A stretch of 64,000 nucleotides of DNA from CAZFDT01 sp964518335 (GTDB lineage: Bacteria > Planctomycetota > Phycisphaerae > Phycisphaerales > Phycisphaeraceae): the NCBI GenBank assembly GCA_964518335.1, contig CAZFDT010000008.1, forward strand, positions 1 through 64,000, written 5' to 3'. Each line of letters starts with the position of its first letter. Positions within the stretch are counted from its first letter, which is position 1. This document shows, in pieces, positions 18,036-26,799 of the stretch. The position numbers and the translations under genes are program-made. Below the pieces are notes generated by a model. The model saw only the letters and a program-made list of their open reading frames with translations, had not been told where the DNA came from and made no database searches.

Positions 18036-18854
18036 ATGGCTCAGATTCGATTCCCCAGCTGGGCATTGCGGCGTGGGTATGCCGCTTGGCTCGTCATGGG
18101 GGTGGTCGCCGCGGCTGCCTCTGTCGCGTGGACTGCCCCGGTGGACATTGTCAATCCCAGTTTCGAGGACATCACAGGCGAATCGCCTTACAACGAGTTC
18201 ACCTTCGGTCCCCTTGCCGGCTGGGACCTATACGACCCGAGCGACATCACTGATGGCGGCGATGGCCCGACGTATTTCATCGGCACGCTCGACCCGACCG
18301 CCTCTGGGCAACCGTCCGGGAGCTACCCCTGGTTCCCCGATGGCGCCACGCACGGCCAGCGCGTCGCCATCAGTTTCAACTACGCCGGCAGCGGCGACAC
18401 CGGTGAGTACGGCCTGACGCAAACGCTCACCCACATCCTGGCACCCAACACCTCCTACACCTTGCAGGTGGACATCGGCAACATCGCCAGCGGCACGGCC
18501 ATCGACACCACCTTCTACAACCTCGACGGATTCCCCGGCTACCGCGTCGATCTCCTGGCCGGCGGCGAACTGCTGGCCCAGGACGATAACACTCTGGCCG
18601 CAACCGTCCCCGAGGGCGAATTCCTCACCAGCACCGTCATCTTCACCACCGGTGACAGCCACGCTCAGCTCGGTCAGGCGCTGACGATTCGGCTGGTTAA
18701 CCTCAACCTCATCGATCCGACAGCGCCCGGGGCTCATCTGGAGGTTGACTTCGACAACGTGCGCCTGGACGCAACGATCATCCCCGAGCCTGCGACAGTC
18801 GCATTGGCGCTGCCGGCCATCGCGGCGGTGCTGGTGCGGCGACGCCGCGTGTGA
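18036..18854 (+). CDS. PEP-CTERM sorting-domain protein
   Basis: Secreted protein of 272 residues with a signal peptide (about residues 9-33, ending VAWTAP). The body starts DIVNPSFED, a common opening of planctomycete PEP-CTERM carbohydrate-binding-like proteins, and looks like a beta-sandwich. The C terminus is the classic sorting signal: PEP, then a hydrophobic helix (ATVALALPAIAAVLV), then RRRRV. Exosortase would cut and attach it to the envelope; no exosortase gene is in the window. Such proteins are often encoded near polysaccharide loci, as here. The start has GGAG 8 bases upstream. Confidence 0.92.
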   Translation: MAQIRFPSWALRRGYAAWLVMGVVAAAASVAWTAPVDIVNPSFEDITGESPYNEFTFGPLAGWDLYDPSDITDGGDGPTYFIGTLDPTASGQPSGSYPWFPDGATHGQRVAISFNYAGSGDTGEYGLTQTLTHILAPNTSYTLQVDIGNIASGTAIDTTFYNLDGFPGYRVDLLAGGELLAQDDNTLAATVPEGEFLTSTVIFTTGDSHAQLGQALTIRLVNLNLIDPTAPGAHLEVDFDNVRLDATIIPEPATVALALPAIAAVLVRRRRV

Positions 18855-18885
18855 CCCAACACCGGGGCAGCAGTTCGTCCCGCGT

Positions 18886-20190
18886 TCACTTCGGGGCGTT
18901 TGTTTGGCCTGCGAGGACCTGGGAGAGGGGCAGGTGCGAGGGGCAGACGTGGGTGCACAGGCCGCAGCGGATGCACCAGCGGAGATTGTCGGCGACATCG
19001 ACTCGTGTGGGGTGGGCCAGGGTTTCCTGAGCCAGTCGCCAGGGGTTGAGGCGTGTGGGGCAGACATCGACGCACCAGCCGCAACTGATGCAGGGTTCGG
19101 GCTCCGCGGGGGGCTGGGGGGCGAGGATACTCACGAGCAGTTCGTCGTCGGGGACGGCAGGGGGATAGCGTTCGGTGTCGTGGCCGTCGTGCGGGGCGAC
19201 GAGGGGGCGGCCGGTCATCGGGTTGCCGGCGACGACGCGGCCGGCGAGCTGGTCGGCGTCGCCGGCGAGGGCAGGGTCGAGGCTGGCCAGGGGTTGACCG
19301 GGCATGGCCCAGGCGATGGTCATAGGCGTGCGCGCCCGCGGCCAACCGATGAGCAGGGGCCTCACCAGGTCAAGTCGTCCATGGGTGAACCAGCGGGCGA
19401 TGCGGATGGCGGTCCACGGCGTAATCATGACCAGCCCGATGGCGCCGGGGTTGACGGCATGGGGCAAGTGACGCGCGGCGCGTGACGGGCCGTAGCTCAT
19501 GGCGACGAGTGTGGGATCGGCGGCAGGATAAGTGTTGTGTGCTGTCTCCAGACGCATGCGATAGCTGCGGCAAGGGCCTTTGAGACGGGTGAGGACGCGC
19601 GGCTGGCGCGTGGCGAGCATGAGCATGTCGCGCGCGCCGATGAGGTCGGCCAGGACCTGCGTGCCCAGCACAGCCTCGTCGGGAAAGCTCGCCAGCAGGC
19701 TGCTGCGCACGGGGTAAGGCGGGAACTGGTCGAGCCCGATGCAGATGAGCATGGCGGGCGGTTGATCGCGGACGGCGGCAAGCTGCTCGATCAGCCCCAG
19801 CCGCAGGCCGTACTCCCGCCACGACCCCGTGCGGCGAAACGACGCCAGCCACGACTCGAGGCTCTGGCGCTGCGGCGGGGGCGTCTGAATGGTGGTGGCC
19901 ACGCGCGCTTCCTCGGGCTCGACGAGGACCATGTAGTGGCGGCGCCCCGGCGTGGGCTCGAAGGGAACAATGCGTCGCACCGTGCCGTCGATGGGGCTGA
20001 CGCGGCATCCGGTGCGCTCGTCGGCGGGCTCGGCGATGGCCTGGCCGGCGCGGACGCGCTGGCCGGCGACGATCTCGGGGCGGTCGCCGCAGGTCAACTG
20101 CAGCGTCCTCGCCCCCATCGACCCCGGCGGCGGCGGCAGCTTCACCGGCTCCCCCTCGACAAACTCCATGCCACCGCGCATCGTCGCCAT
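18886..20190 (-). CDS. RnfC-like electron-transport protein (orphan)
   Basis: Resembles RnfC, the peripheral NADH- and flavin-binding subunit of the Rnf complex; 434 residues. The N terminus has the RnfC barrel-sandwich region (EPVKLPPPPGSMGART), the middle is a Rossmann-like part, and two [4Fe-4S] motifs stand near the end: CISCGWCVDVCP and CIRCGLCTHVCPS. No rnfA, B, D, E or G gene is nearby; the closest Fe-S protein is the ferredoxin at 26089. NADH and FMN residues look weak, so it may serve another electron route. ATG 20190 was chosen because TACGAT lies 7 bases before it. Confidence 0.75.
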   Translation of the reverse strand: MATMRGGMEFVEGEPVKLPPPPGSMGARTLQLTCGDRPEIVAGQRVRAGQAIAEPADERTGCRVSPIDGTVRRIVPFEPTPGRRHYMVLVEPEEARVATTIQTPPPQRQSLESWLASFRRTGSWREYGLRLGLIEQLAAVRDQPPAMLICIGLDQFPPYPVRSSLLASFPDEAVLGTQVLADLIGARDMLMLATRQPRVLTRLKGPCRSYRMRLETAHNTYPAADPTLVAMSYGPSRAARHLPHAVNPGAIGLVMITPWTAIRIARWFTHGRLDLVRPLLIGWPRARTPMTIAWAMPGQPLASLDPALAGDADQLAGRVVAGNPMTGRPLVAPHDGHDTERYPPAVPDDELLVSILAPQPPAEPEPCISCGWCVDVCPTRLNPWRLAQETLAHPTRVDVADNLRWCIRCGLCTHVCPSHLPLSQVLAGQTNAPK

Positions 20191-20197
20191 GGGGGGT

Positions 20198-20203
20198 ATC
20201 GTA
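20198..20203 (-). promoter_or_regulatory. -10-like TACGAT close to the rnfC-like start
   Basis: TACGAT on the minus strand is separated by 7 bases from the ATG at 20190. Initiation 6-8 bases after the hexamer would give a leaderless message. It supports 20190 over longer in-frame starts. Confidence 0.5.
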
Positions 20204-20465
20204 ACCGCATGACCATAGCGCCACACGAATAGGAACGCCGCGCTCTGCCCGATGCCCTCATCGCTCGGCCCTCACACCTTCCAGTTCCGTTCGACGCCAA
20301 GGCATCGCGATGCGGCAACTGCATCAGCTATACTGCTTCAATACTTTCTGCCTTTTCGACACGGCTCAGAGTCCGAGACCGCGTGCGGCGGGAAGCTTCC
20401 GGGGCGCAGTCGCGGGTCACGCTCACACTCACGGCACGCAAGAGAGCGGAGCAACGTTATCCCAC

Positions 20466-20726
20466 ATGGTCACGAGCGATTACTGCATCCTCATCGGCGG
20501 CCCCTCTGCAATATGCGTCGTCGCAGCGTTGCTTGCCTACCACAGACGATCTTGGACTGATGTTGTTGTTGTGGGTGCGATCTATGGTGGTCTTTGCTGG
20601 CTCGTGAATCAAGCTATTCCACCAATGGGCGCGGTCGCTCTGTACGCTCTGTGCACGTTCGGCCTTTTGGGAACACTACTGATCGTGTGGCGCAGGAAAC
20701 GGAGGACAACCACGCGTTGCTGTTGA
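20466..20726 (+). CDS. Small membrane protein, unknown
   Basis: Hypothetical protein of 86 residues from the ATG at 20466, with three hydrophobic stretches (about 8-24, 32-48 and 55-74) and a basic, Arg-rich C terminus. The base composition is less G+C-rich than in neighbouring genes. No family was recognised. The longer open frame upstream (from 20310) has no membrane or domain signal, so the short version is preferred. It may be spurious. Confidence 0.45.
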   Translation: MVTSDYCILIGGPSAICVVAALLAYHRRSWTDVVVVGAIYGGLCWLVNQAIPPMGAVALYALCTFGLLGTLLIVWRRKRRTTTRCC

Positions 20727-20853
20727 CCTGCTGCAAACGCGGCCGTGCTACTATACTGGTTCGAGTCGTCCTGCCCATGTGCCGCAGGCAACTGAACGCT
20801 TCTCCGCTATCTCCTGTTGGAACTTCGCCGAAGTTCATGCGTCAACGGCAGGT

Positions 20854-21183
20854 ATGCGATGCATCTTCATTCTCGTCTTCGCGGCGGCGATGACGGCCTG
20901 TCACAGAACCCCCATAGCCTACGTCGTGGTGTCGGAGGAACAGGCGCTGGCACTGGTGCATGTGTATGAGCACAATCATTTACGCGAGATATACGGTCGC
21001 GACGACTATCTGCCTCCCTTGGCCAGCAAGGAACCGCCGTACTCTGTCATCGAGACCAAGGACTCATATAGCTTCGAATTTCGTAAACCCTTCATGCCCT
21101 TTGGCGGCGGCTACATCAAGGGCTTTGCAGTAAGTAAACACTCTGGGGAGGTTACTCGCAGCGTTTGGATGCTCGGCAGATAA
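20854..21183 (+). CDS. Putative small lipoprotein
   Basis: Hypothetical exported protein of 109 residues from the ATG at 20854. A short signal sequence (CIFILVFAAAMTAC) ends in a possible lipobox Cys at residue 16. The mature part has mixed charge with KPFMPFGGGYIKGFAVSKHSGE near the end, a shape like small YjfA/PepSY-type or immunity-like domains, though no match is claimed. Like its upstream neighbour it is less G+C-rich than the surrounding genes. Confidence 0.5.
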   Translation: MRCIFILVFAAAMTACHRTPIAYVVVSEEQALALVHVYEHNHLREIYGRDDYLPPLASKEPPYSVIETKDSYSFEFRKPFMPFGGGYIKGFAVSKHSGEVTRSVWMLGR

Positions 21184-21278
21184 CCCCTGTATGACCCCAA
21201 ACGTCAAGGGCGCACGTGAGCAAGGTGAAGCGTCGCGCCGCCTGGGCTTGGGTCTGGAGCTTATGTGGGAATCGCGAA

Positions 21279-21324
21279 CACCCCCGCAAGGGGGTGCTGC
21301 TGTGAACGGCTTCCACGATCGTGG
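21279..21324. promoter_or_regulatory. Hairpin and palindrome upstream of nadA
   Basis: CACCCCC at 21279-21285 pairs with GGGGGTG at 21290-21296 around a GCAA tetraloop. CCACGATCGTGG at 21313-21324 is a perfect 12-base palindrome that could be an operator for a nadA regulator. Nothing matches a riboswitch known to me. Confidence 0.35.
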
Positions 21325-21377
21325 TGGTGCCCCGCGGGGCTGGGACGTGGCGCCCGACGCGGTCGCGCGGTGTCTCC

Positions 21378-21383
21378 TATAAT
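21378..21383 (+). promoter_or_regulatory. -10 TATAAT six bases before nadA
   Basis: A consensus TATAAT is followed by 6 bases and then the ATG at 21390, so transcription would begin at or next to the start codon. No good -35 is visible upstream. Confidence 0.6.
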
Positions 21384-21389
21384 GACCCG

Positions 21390-22601
21390 ATGCTCTGGCA
21401 ACCGCCCCTGGCACCGCGTTATACCGACATGAGCGAGGCTGATCTCGCTGAGGCGATTCGTGCGCGCAAGGCCGAGCTGGGCAAGGACCTGGTCATCCTG
21501 GGGCACCATTATCAGCAGGACGCGGTGATCCAGTTCGCTGACTTCACCGGGGACAGTTTCAAGCTCAGCCAGCTTGCCGCCGAGCGGGTGCGCGAGGCGG
21601 GGGCGAAGTACGTCATCTTCTGCGGCGTGCATTTCATGGCGGAGACGGCGGACATTCTGACGGATGAGCACGTGCAGGTGATCCTGCCGGACCTGTCGGC
21701 CGGGTGCTCCATGGCGGACATGGCCGACTACGACGATACGGTCGAGGCGCACCAGCTCATCACGCAGACGCTTGCGGAGCAGGAGTTTCGAGGGCGAGTG
21801 ATCCCGATCTGCTACATGAACAGCACGGCGGCGATCAAGGCGTTCTGCGGCGAGCACGGCGGGGCGGTCTGCACCAGCAGCAACTGCGACAAGGTGTTCG
21901 CCTGGGCGCTGCGTGGCGGAGACACGCCCCTGGCCGAGGGCGAGGCGGTAAAGATCCTCTTCCTCCCCGATCAGCACCTGGGCCGCAACACCGCGGCGGC
22001 GATGGGCTACGACGTGACCACAGCCACGAGCGTGTGGGACCCCAAGAGCCCCGACGGGCTGGGCGGGCTTTCGCCGGACGACATTGAGCGCAGCACGTTC
22101 TTCCTGTGGAAGGGCCACTGCAGCGTTCACAAGCTGTTCCGACCCGAGCACGTGGATCAGGTCCGCGCCACGTGGCCCGACGTGACGGTGATCGTGCATC
22201 CCGAGTGCGTGTACGAGGTGTGCCAGAAGGCCGACCTGACCGGCTCGACCGAGGGGATCATCGCCACGCTGGAGAAGGCCAAACCGGGCACGCGCTGGGC
22301 GATCGGGACGGAGGTGCATCTGGTCAACCGCCTCTGCAAGCAGGTGGCGGCTCGCGGCGTCGAGGCTCGAATCCTCTCCGACTGCCAATGCCTTTGCACG
22401 ACGATGTTCCGCATCGACATGCCACACCTGCTGTGGACGCTGGACAAGCTCGCACCTTCCGGTGGCGGAGAAGTGGTCAACCGCATCACGGTCGAGGCCC
22501 GGATCAAGCGCCACGCACTGGTGGCCTTGGATCGGATGCTGAAGATTACCGGCCGCACCCCGGCCAGCGTCACCGCGGCCGCGACGGCGCCGGTGGATTA
22601 G
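21390..22601 (+). CDS. nadA: Quinolinate synthase NadA
   Basis: Condenses iminoaspartate with dihydroxyacetone phosphate to quinolinate in NAD synthesis. It is a [4Fe-4S] enzyme. The protein has 403 residues and carries VILGHHYQQDAVIQFADFTG near the start, SAGCSMADMADYDD, YMNSTAAIKAFC, CTSSNCDKVF, LFLPDQHLGRNTA, VHPECVYEVC and CQCLCTTMFRIDM; these contain the three conserved cluster cysteines. No nadB or nadC is nearby. ATG 21390 is favoured over 21429 because it includes the conserved pre-domain residues and sits at the right distance from TATAAT. Confidence 0.95.
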   Translation: MLWQPPLAPRYTDMSEADLAEAIRARKAELGKDLVILGHHYQQDAVIQFADFTGDSFKLSQLAAERVREAGAKYVIFCGVHFMAETADILTDEHVQVILPDLSAGCSMADMADYDDTVEAHQLITQTLAEQEFRGRVIPICYMNSTAAIKAFCGEHGGAVCTSSNCDKVFAWALRGGDTPLAEGEAVKILFLPDQHLGRNTAAAMGYDVTTATSVWDPKSPDGLGGLSPDDIERSTFFLWKGHCSVHKLFRPEHVDQVRATWPDVTVIVHPECVYEVCQKADLTGSTEGIIATLEKAKPGTRWAIGTEVHLVNRLCKQVAARGVEARILSDCQCLCTTMFRIDMPHLLWTLDKLAPSGGGEVVNRITVEARIKRHALVALDRMLKITGRTPASVTAAATAPVD

Positions 22602-22684
22602 CCCGCGCCGCAGCCCGGTTTCACCGTCAATTCGTCGCTCCAAACGGTCGATAACGGGCAGGGTGATTCACTTGCGCGGGGAAA

Positions 22685-25225
22685 GTGGACGCTCTACAGG
22701 AGGGGCCGCGACGCCTCGCTTGGGTGACACTGCAGATCGAACACATCCTGGTCGCGCTGGGTCTGGCAGTCCTCGGGCTGGCGGCATATGTCGCGGTTCG
22801 TCGTGGGCATAGCCGGGTGTCGATACGCGGACTGGCGCTGATGGTGACGATGGGGGCGGTGCTGCTGGCTGGGTCGGCGCTGACATCGTACGAAGGCCGA
22901 CAGGAGGAGAACAACCAGCGTGCGTTTCTGCGAACGCTGGCCGAGCACGCCGCGGCGGGAATCGAGCGGCCACTGCTCGCGACGCTGACGGGGGCGCCGG
23001 CAGACATGAACACCCCCGGGTACACGCGGCTCAAGCGACAGTTGGCGCGAATGCGCGAGGCGACGCCGCGCGGGCGGTTCGTGTACGTGATGGTCGAGCG
23101 CGATGGGGAGGTGGTGTTCCTGGCCGACAGCGAGCCGCACGAGTCGGAGGACTGTTCGCTGCCGGGAACGGTGTACGAGGATGCCAGCGACGAGTTGCGG
23201 CAGTTGCTGCGCGAAGGCGGCTCGACAGTGGAAGGCCCGTTGCCCGATGAATGGGGCACGTGGGTGAGCGGGTTGGCGACCGCTGACGATCCGGCCGATG
23301 GTCGCGTGCTGGCGTTGGTGGGGGTGGACGTGAATGCGAGCGACTTCATGGCAGCGGTGAGGGCGGTGCGACTGCGTGCGGCGGGGCTCGTGGCGGCCGT
23401 CTGTCTGCTCCTGGGCGCGTTGGCTGTCTTCGACCATCGCATGGGCCGCGCGTCCGAAGCGTTGCAGCAGTCACAGAAGCGTCTGGCGCTGCACGCCGAA
23501 CAGACCATGCTGGGCCTGATCGAGATGGGACCGGACATGCGCGTCACGGCCTGGAACGAGGCGGCGCAGCGCATCTTCGGCTTCACCGCCGAGGAGGCGA
23601 TCGGCAGGAATGCACTCGAGCTGATTGTGCCTCAGGCCGTGCGCCCGCGCGTCCAACACGTGCTGCGGGATATGTTCGTCACCCGGCGGTGCATGCAGAA
23701 CACCAACGACAACCTTACCCGCGATGGGCGCATCATCACCTGCGAGTGGTGCAACACGCCGCTGGTGGATGGCCGCGGCCAGGTGGTCGCCATCACCTCG
23801 CTGGTGCAGGACGTGAGCGATCGCGCGGCGATGGAGGAGCAGCTTCGCCGGGCGGCGACGACCGACCGCCTGACGGGCTTGCCCAACCGGGCCTTGCTGC
23901 TGGATCGGCTGGGCCAAGCCATGCGTCGTCATCGGCGTGATCCCAACAACCGCTTTGCGCTGCTGTTCCTGGACTTCGACCGCTTCAAGATCATCAACGA
24001 CAGTCTCGGCCACGAGGTGGGCGACCTGCTGTTAACGCAGATCGCCGAGCGACTGGCGGGGGAGCTGCGCGACGTGGACTCGATCAGCCGCGCCGGCGCC
24101 GTCGTGGATGGCGAAGATGTGGCGCACACCGCCGGTCGCCTCGGGGGCGACGAGTTCGTGGTGCTGCTCGAGGGCATTCGCCACGCCGACTCAGCGGCCA
24201 TCGTCGCCGATCGACTGCTGGCCGCCATCGCCAGGCCCTTCGCCTGTGCCGGGCACGAGCTGTTCTGCACCGCCAGCATCGGCATCGTCACCAGCGACCT
24301 GGTCGCCGATCGGCCCGAGGAACTGCTGCGCGACGCCGACACGGCCATGTACGAGGCCAAGCTGGCGGGCAAAGGGCGCTACGCCGTGTTCGACGTGTCG
24401 ATGCGCCGTCGCGTGCAGCAGCGCCTGGAACTGGAGAACGATCTTCGCCGCGCCGTCGCCGGCGACATGAGCGAGCAGTTCGCGCTGGCCTTTCAACCGA
24501 TCATCAGCCTGGAGACCAGCCGCGTGGACAACTTCGAGGTGCTGGTGCGCTGGCGTCACCCGGTGCGCGGCATGATCTCGCCGGCCGAGTTCATCCCTAT
24601 CGCCGAGGAGACGGGCCTGATCGTCCCGTTGGGCGACTGGATCGTGCGCCAGGCGTGCGAGCAACTGGCGGCGTGGCGCCGCCTGCGCCCGGACACCGCC
24701 CCGGCGAGTTTGAGCGTGAACCTGTCGCGGCGGCAGCTCATTCAACCCGATCTGCCCGAGCTACTGGCCCAGATCGTCGCCGATGCGGGGATTCAGCCTG
24801 CGTTCCTGCATCTGGAGATCACCGAGAGCGCTGTCATGCAAGATGCCGAGCACGCCAGTCGCGTGCTGAGCGACCTCAAGGCCGCGGGCTTCCGGCTGGC
24901 GATGGACGATTTCGGCACGGGCTACTCGTCGCTGGCGTGCCTGCATCAGTTCCCGCTGGACGTGCTGAAGGTCGATCGCTCGTTCGTGGCCAACCTGTGC
25001 CGCGGGCGCGACTTTGCCGCCTTGGTCAACGCCATCGTGATGCTGGCACGGAGTCTGGGCATCGCCGTCGTCGCCGAAGGCGTCGAGACGCCCGAGCAGG
25101 CCCTGCTGCTGCAGACCATGGATTGCCAGCACGCCCAGGGCTACCTCTTCGGCAAGCCCATGCCCATCGACGACGCCATGTCGTTTCGCACGCGCCCCTT
25201 CCGCCTCAATGACGCGGCGGCGTGA
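22685..25225 (+). CDS. Membrane PAS-GGDEF-EAL cyclic-di-GMP protein
   Basis: Signalling protein of 846 residues with two N-terminal membrane helices (about 18-38 and 50-67), a sensor region outside the membrane (70-225), a third helix (229-248) and a PAS domain (270-380). The GGDEF domain starts with DRLTGLPNR, and its active loop LGGDEF lies near residue 487; the I-site RxxD is absent. The EAL domain near residue 617 reads EVL instead of EAL but keeps the later catalytic set: NLSRRQL, LEITESAV, DDFGTGYSSL, KVDRSF, VAEGVET and QGYLFGKP. Both synthesis and breakdown of c-di-GMP are possible. Start GTG 22685 is uncertain; GTG 22724 is an alternative. Confidence 0.9.
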   Translation: MDALQEGPRRLAWVTLQIEHILVALGLAVLGLAAYVAVRRGHSRVSIRGLALMVTMGAVLLAGSALTSYEGRQEENNQRAFLRTLAEHAAAGIERPLLATLTGAPADMNTPGYTRLKRQLARMREATPRGRFVYVMVERDGEVVFLADSEPHESEDCSLPGTVYEDASDELRQLLREGGSTVEGPLPDEWGTWVSGLATADDPADGRVLALVGVDVNASDFMAAVRAVRLRAAGLVAAVCLLLGALAVFDHRMGRASEALQQSQKRLALHAEQTMLGLIEMGPDMRVTAWNEAAQRIFGFTAEEAIGRNALELIVPQAVRPRVQHVLRDMFVTRRCMQNTNDNLTRDGRIITCEWCNTPLVDGRGQVVAITSLVQDVSDRAAMEEQLRRAATTDRLTGLPNRALLLDRLGQAMRRHRRDPNNRFALLFLDFDRFKIINDSLGHEVGDLLLTQIAERLAGELRDVDSISRAGAVVDGEDVAHTAGRLGGDEFVVLLEGIRHADSAAIVADRLLAAIARPFACAGHELFCTASIGIVTSDLVADRPEELLRDADTAMYEAKLAGKGRYAVFDVSMRRRVQQRLELENDLRRAVAGDMSEQFALAFQPIISLETSRVDNFEVLVRWRHPVRGMISPAEFIPIAEETGLIVPLGDWIVRQACEQLAAWRRLRPDTAPASLSVNLSRRQLIQPDLPELLAQIVADAGIQPAFLHLEITESAVMQDAEHASRVLSDLKAAGFRLAMDDFGTGYSSLACLHQFPLDVLKVDRSFVANLCRGRDFAALVNAIVMLARSLGIAVVAEGVETPEQALLLQTMDCQHAQGYLFGKPMPIDDAMSFRTRPFRLNDAAA

Positions 25226-25332
25226 CCAGGTGCAAGTGCAGCATCGCCGCGGCTTCTCCACAGCCCATGCGAGCCGGCGGATCGCGGTCCTACACTCCAC
25301 CGCGGATCGATTGCCTGGGTCGATGCAAAACA

Positions 25333-25361
25333 ACAGGCCCGCGCCGAGGGCGCGGGCCTGT
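25333..25361 (-). terminator. Strong intrinsic terminator of the lipoprotein gene
   Basis: A 13-base perfect stem (ACAGGCCCGCGCC with its complement) and a 3-base loop are followed on the minus strand by TTGTTTTG. It lies 24 bases past the stop of the minus-strand lipoprotein gene and could also stop transcription arriving from the GGDEF-EAL gene. Confidence 0.8.
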
Positions 25362-25385
25362 GAGTTTCCAAGGTGGGAGGTCAGG

Positions 25386-25973
25386 TCACTTGGTCGCTTC
25401 GTCGGCGGGCTCGGTCTGCTCGATCGGTTCGGCGGCCTTAACGTCTTCCTTGATGGCGTTCTCGACGGCGCCGTTGGTGGCGGCGGGGGCGGCCTCGTCG
25501 GCGGGCGGCGCGTCGTCAGCGGGGGCCGCCGGCTCGGGCTGAATCGGATCGATGCGCGGCTGCGTCGAGGCTGGGCCGCGGCCTTCCGGGAACTCCGGCG
25601 CCTGCCGGTAGCTGACCTTCATGCCCACCGGCGTGCCCGGCAGCGACACCTTACCCGACTCCTTGCGAGCGCCCGACAGCTTCCAACTCATGCTCGTCGC
25701 CGGGTGGCCGCTGACGCTGGCCGGCTCGGCCTCATTCTTGCGGCTGAAGTCGAGCGTGAGCTTGTGCTCGACGGGCACTTCCATGGACCAGAGCACCTCG
25801 CCGGAGTAGGGCTCGACCACCGCGACGTTGGTGGGCAACTGCACGGTACTCTCGTACACGTGCCGGTCGAGACTCATGTGAATGTTCTTGCCCAGGGTGT
25901 CGCACCCGGCCAGAACGCCCGCCATGATGACGAGGGCTGCCGCTGTTGCTTTCATCCACGTAGTGCTGGTCAT
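25386..25973 (-). CDS. Putative lipoprotein with acidic Pro/Ala tail
   Basis: Hypothetical exported protein of 195 residues. The signal peptide ALVIMAGVLAGC ends in a lipobox with Cys at residue 24. Residues 30-120 form a probable beta domain (HVYESTVQLPTNVAVVEPY, VPVEHKLTLDFSRK). The last ~70 residues are Pro-, Ala- and Glu-rich and low in complexity, probably a wall-spanning or disordered tail. AAAGGG lies 7 bases before the ATG, and TATCAT at 25993-25998 on this strand could be the -10. Larger open frames covering this gene extend into unrelated sequence and are rejected. Confidence 0.8.
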   Translation of the reverse strand: MTSTTWMKATAAALVIMAGVLAGCDTLGKNIHMSLDRHVYESTVQLPTNVAVVEPYSGEVLWSMEVPVEHKLTLDFSRKNEAEPASVSGHPATSMSWKLSGARKESGKVSLPGTPVGMKVSYRQAPEFPEGRGPASTQPRIDPIQPEPAAPADDAPPADEAAPAATNGAVENAIKEDVKAAEPIEQTEPADEATK

Positions 25974-26088
25974 GCCGGACCCTTTCGTTGCCATGATACT
26001 TGCGGCGCGGGACGGTCCCGCCAAGCCGCCGGTTGAACTCATAAGATAAGGCCCGAAGGACGATTCGGCCAGTGGGCCTGGTGCGCTG

Positions 26089-26784
26089 ATGGACAAATCC
26101 GAAAAATCCGTGCCGCACGACCCGGCGACCAGCCGGCGGGGTTTTTTCCGCGGCCTGGTGCTGCGCGGCCTCGACAAGGCCGAGCAGACTGGCCGCCGTG
26201 TCGCCGCCTCTCTTCCCGATTTCATCGGCGATCCGACGCCCCAGACTCCCCAAAGCGCACGGCCTGCCCCCACCGCCAGCCCCCGCCAAGCGGCGCTTCG
26301 CGGGGTCCGATATCTGCGCCCGCCCGGCGCTTTGCCCGAGCCCGACTTCCTGTCCGCCTGCACCCGCTGCGGAGATTGCATCCGAGCCTGCCCCGCCCAG
26401 TGCATCGTGGCCGTGCCGCCGCCGCGGGACGAGGCGCCCGGCGCCCTGGCCTTCCCGCACATCATCGCCCGCACCAGCCCGTGCGTCGTGTGCGAAGACC
26501 TGTCCTGCATGAAGGTCTGCCCCACCGATGCGCTGCAGTTGACGCAGTCGGTCTTCGCCATCGACATGGGTGAGGCCCGCGTCGATCTCGCCGCCTGCCT
26601 GCGCGCCACCGGCGAGCACTGCCGACTGTGCATCACCCAGTGCCCCATCGGCGAGGCCGCCATCGCCCTGGACTCTGCCACGGACCGCGTCGCTGTCCGT
26701 CCCGGCTGCATCGGCTGCGGCGTCTGCGAACGCGCCTGCCCCACCGAACCCGCCAGCATTGTCGTCGAGCCGGCGGCGCGGTGA
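26089..26784 (+). CDS. Four-cluster ferredoxin, NapG/NapF-like
   Basis: Electron carrier of 231 residues with four [4Fe-4S] motifs: CTRCGDCIRACPAQC, CVVCEDLSCMKVCP, CRLCITQCP and CIGCGVCERACP. This arrangement is that of NapG/MauN-type ferredoxins. Near the N terminus SRRGFFRGL resembles a twin-arginine signal, but the hydrophobic stretch that should follow is weak, so export is uncertain. No nitrate reductase or quinol dehydrogenase gene is present; partners could include the RnfC-like protein. It converges with the glycogen synthase with 15 bases between the stops. Confidence 0.85.
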   Translation: MDKSEKSVPHDPATSRRGFFRGLVLRGLDKAEQTGRRVAASLPDFIGDPTPQTPQSARPAPTASPRQAALRGVRYLRPPGALPEPDFLSACTRCGDCIRACPAQCIVAVPPPRDEAPGALAFPHIIARTSPCVVCEDLSCMKVCPTDALQLTQSVFAIDMGEARVDLAACLRATGEHCRLCITQCPIGEAAIALDSATDRVAVRPGCIGCGVCERACPTEPASIVVEPAAR

Positions 26785-26799
26785 CCGCGCACCGCGCAC

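Noticed and set aside
20310..20465. N-terminal extension of the small membrane protein
   Set aside because: The residues have no membrane or domain character; ATG 20466 gives a coherent membrane protein.
21184..21389. nadA leader considered as a riboswitch
   Set aside because: Only a GCAA-capped hairpin and a palindrome were found; no conserved riboswitch core was recognised, and the likely start site lies downstream of them.
21261..22643. 460-residue open frame antisense to nadA
   Set aside because: It is the mirror of a highly conserved gene; its Arg/His-rich composition is typical of shadow frames in G+C-rich DNA.
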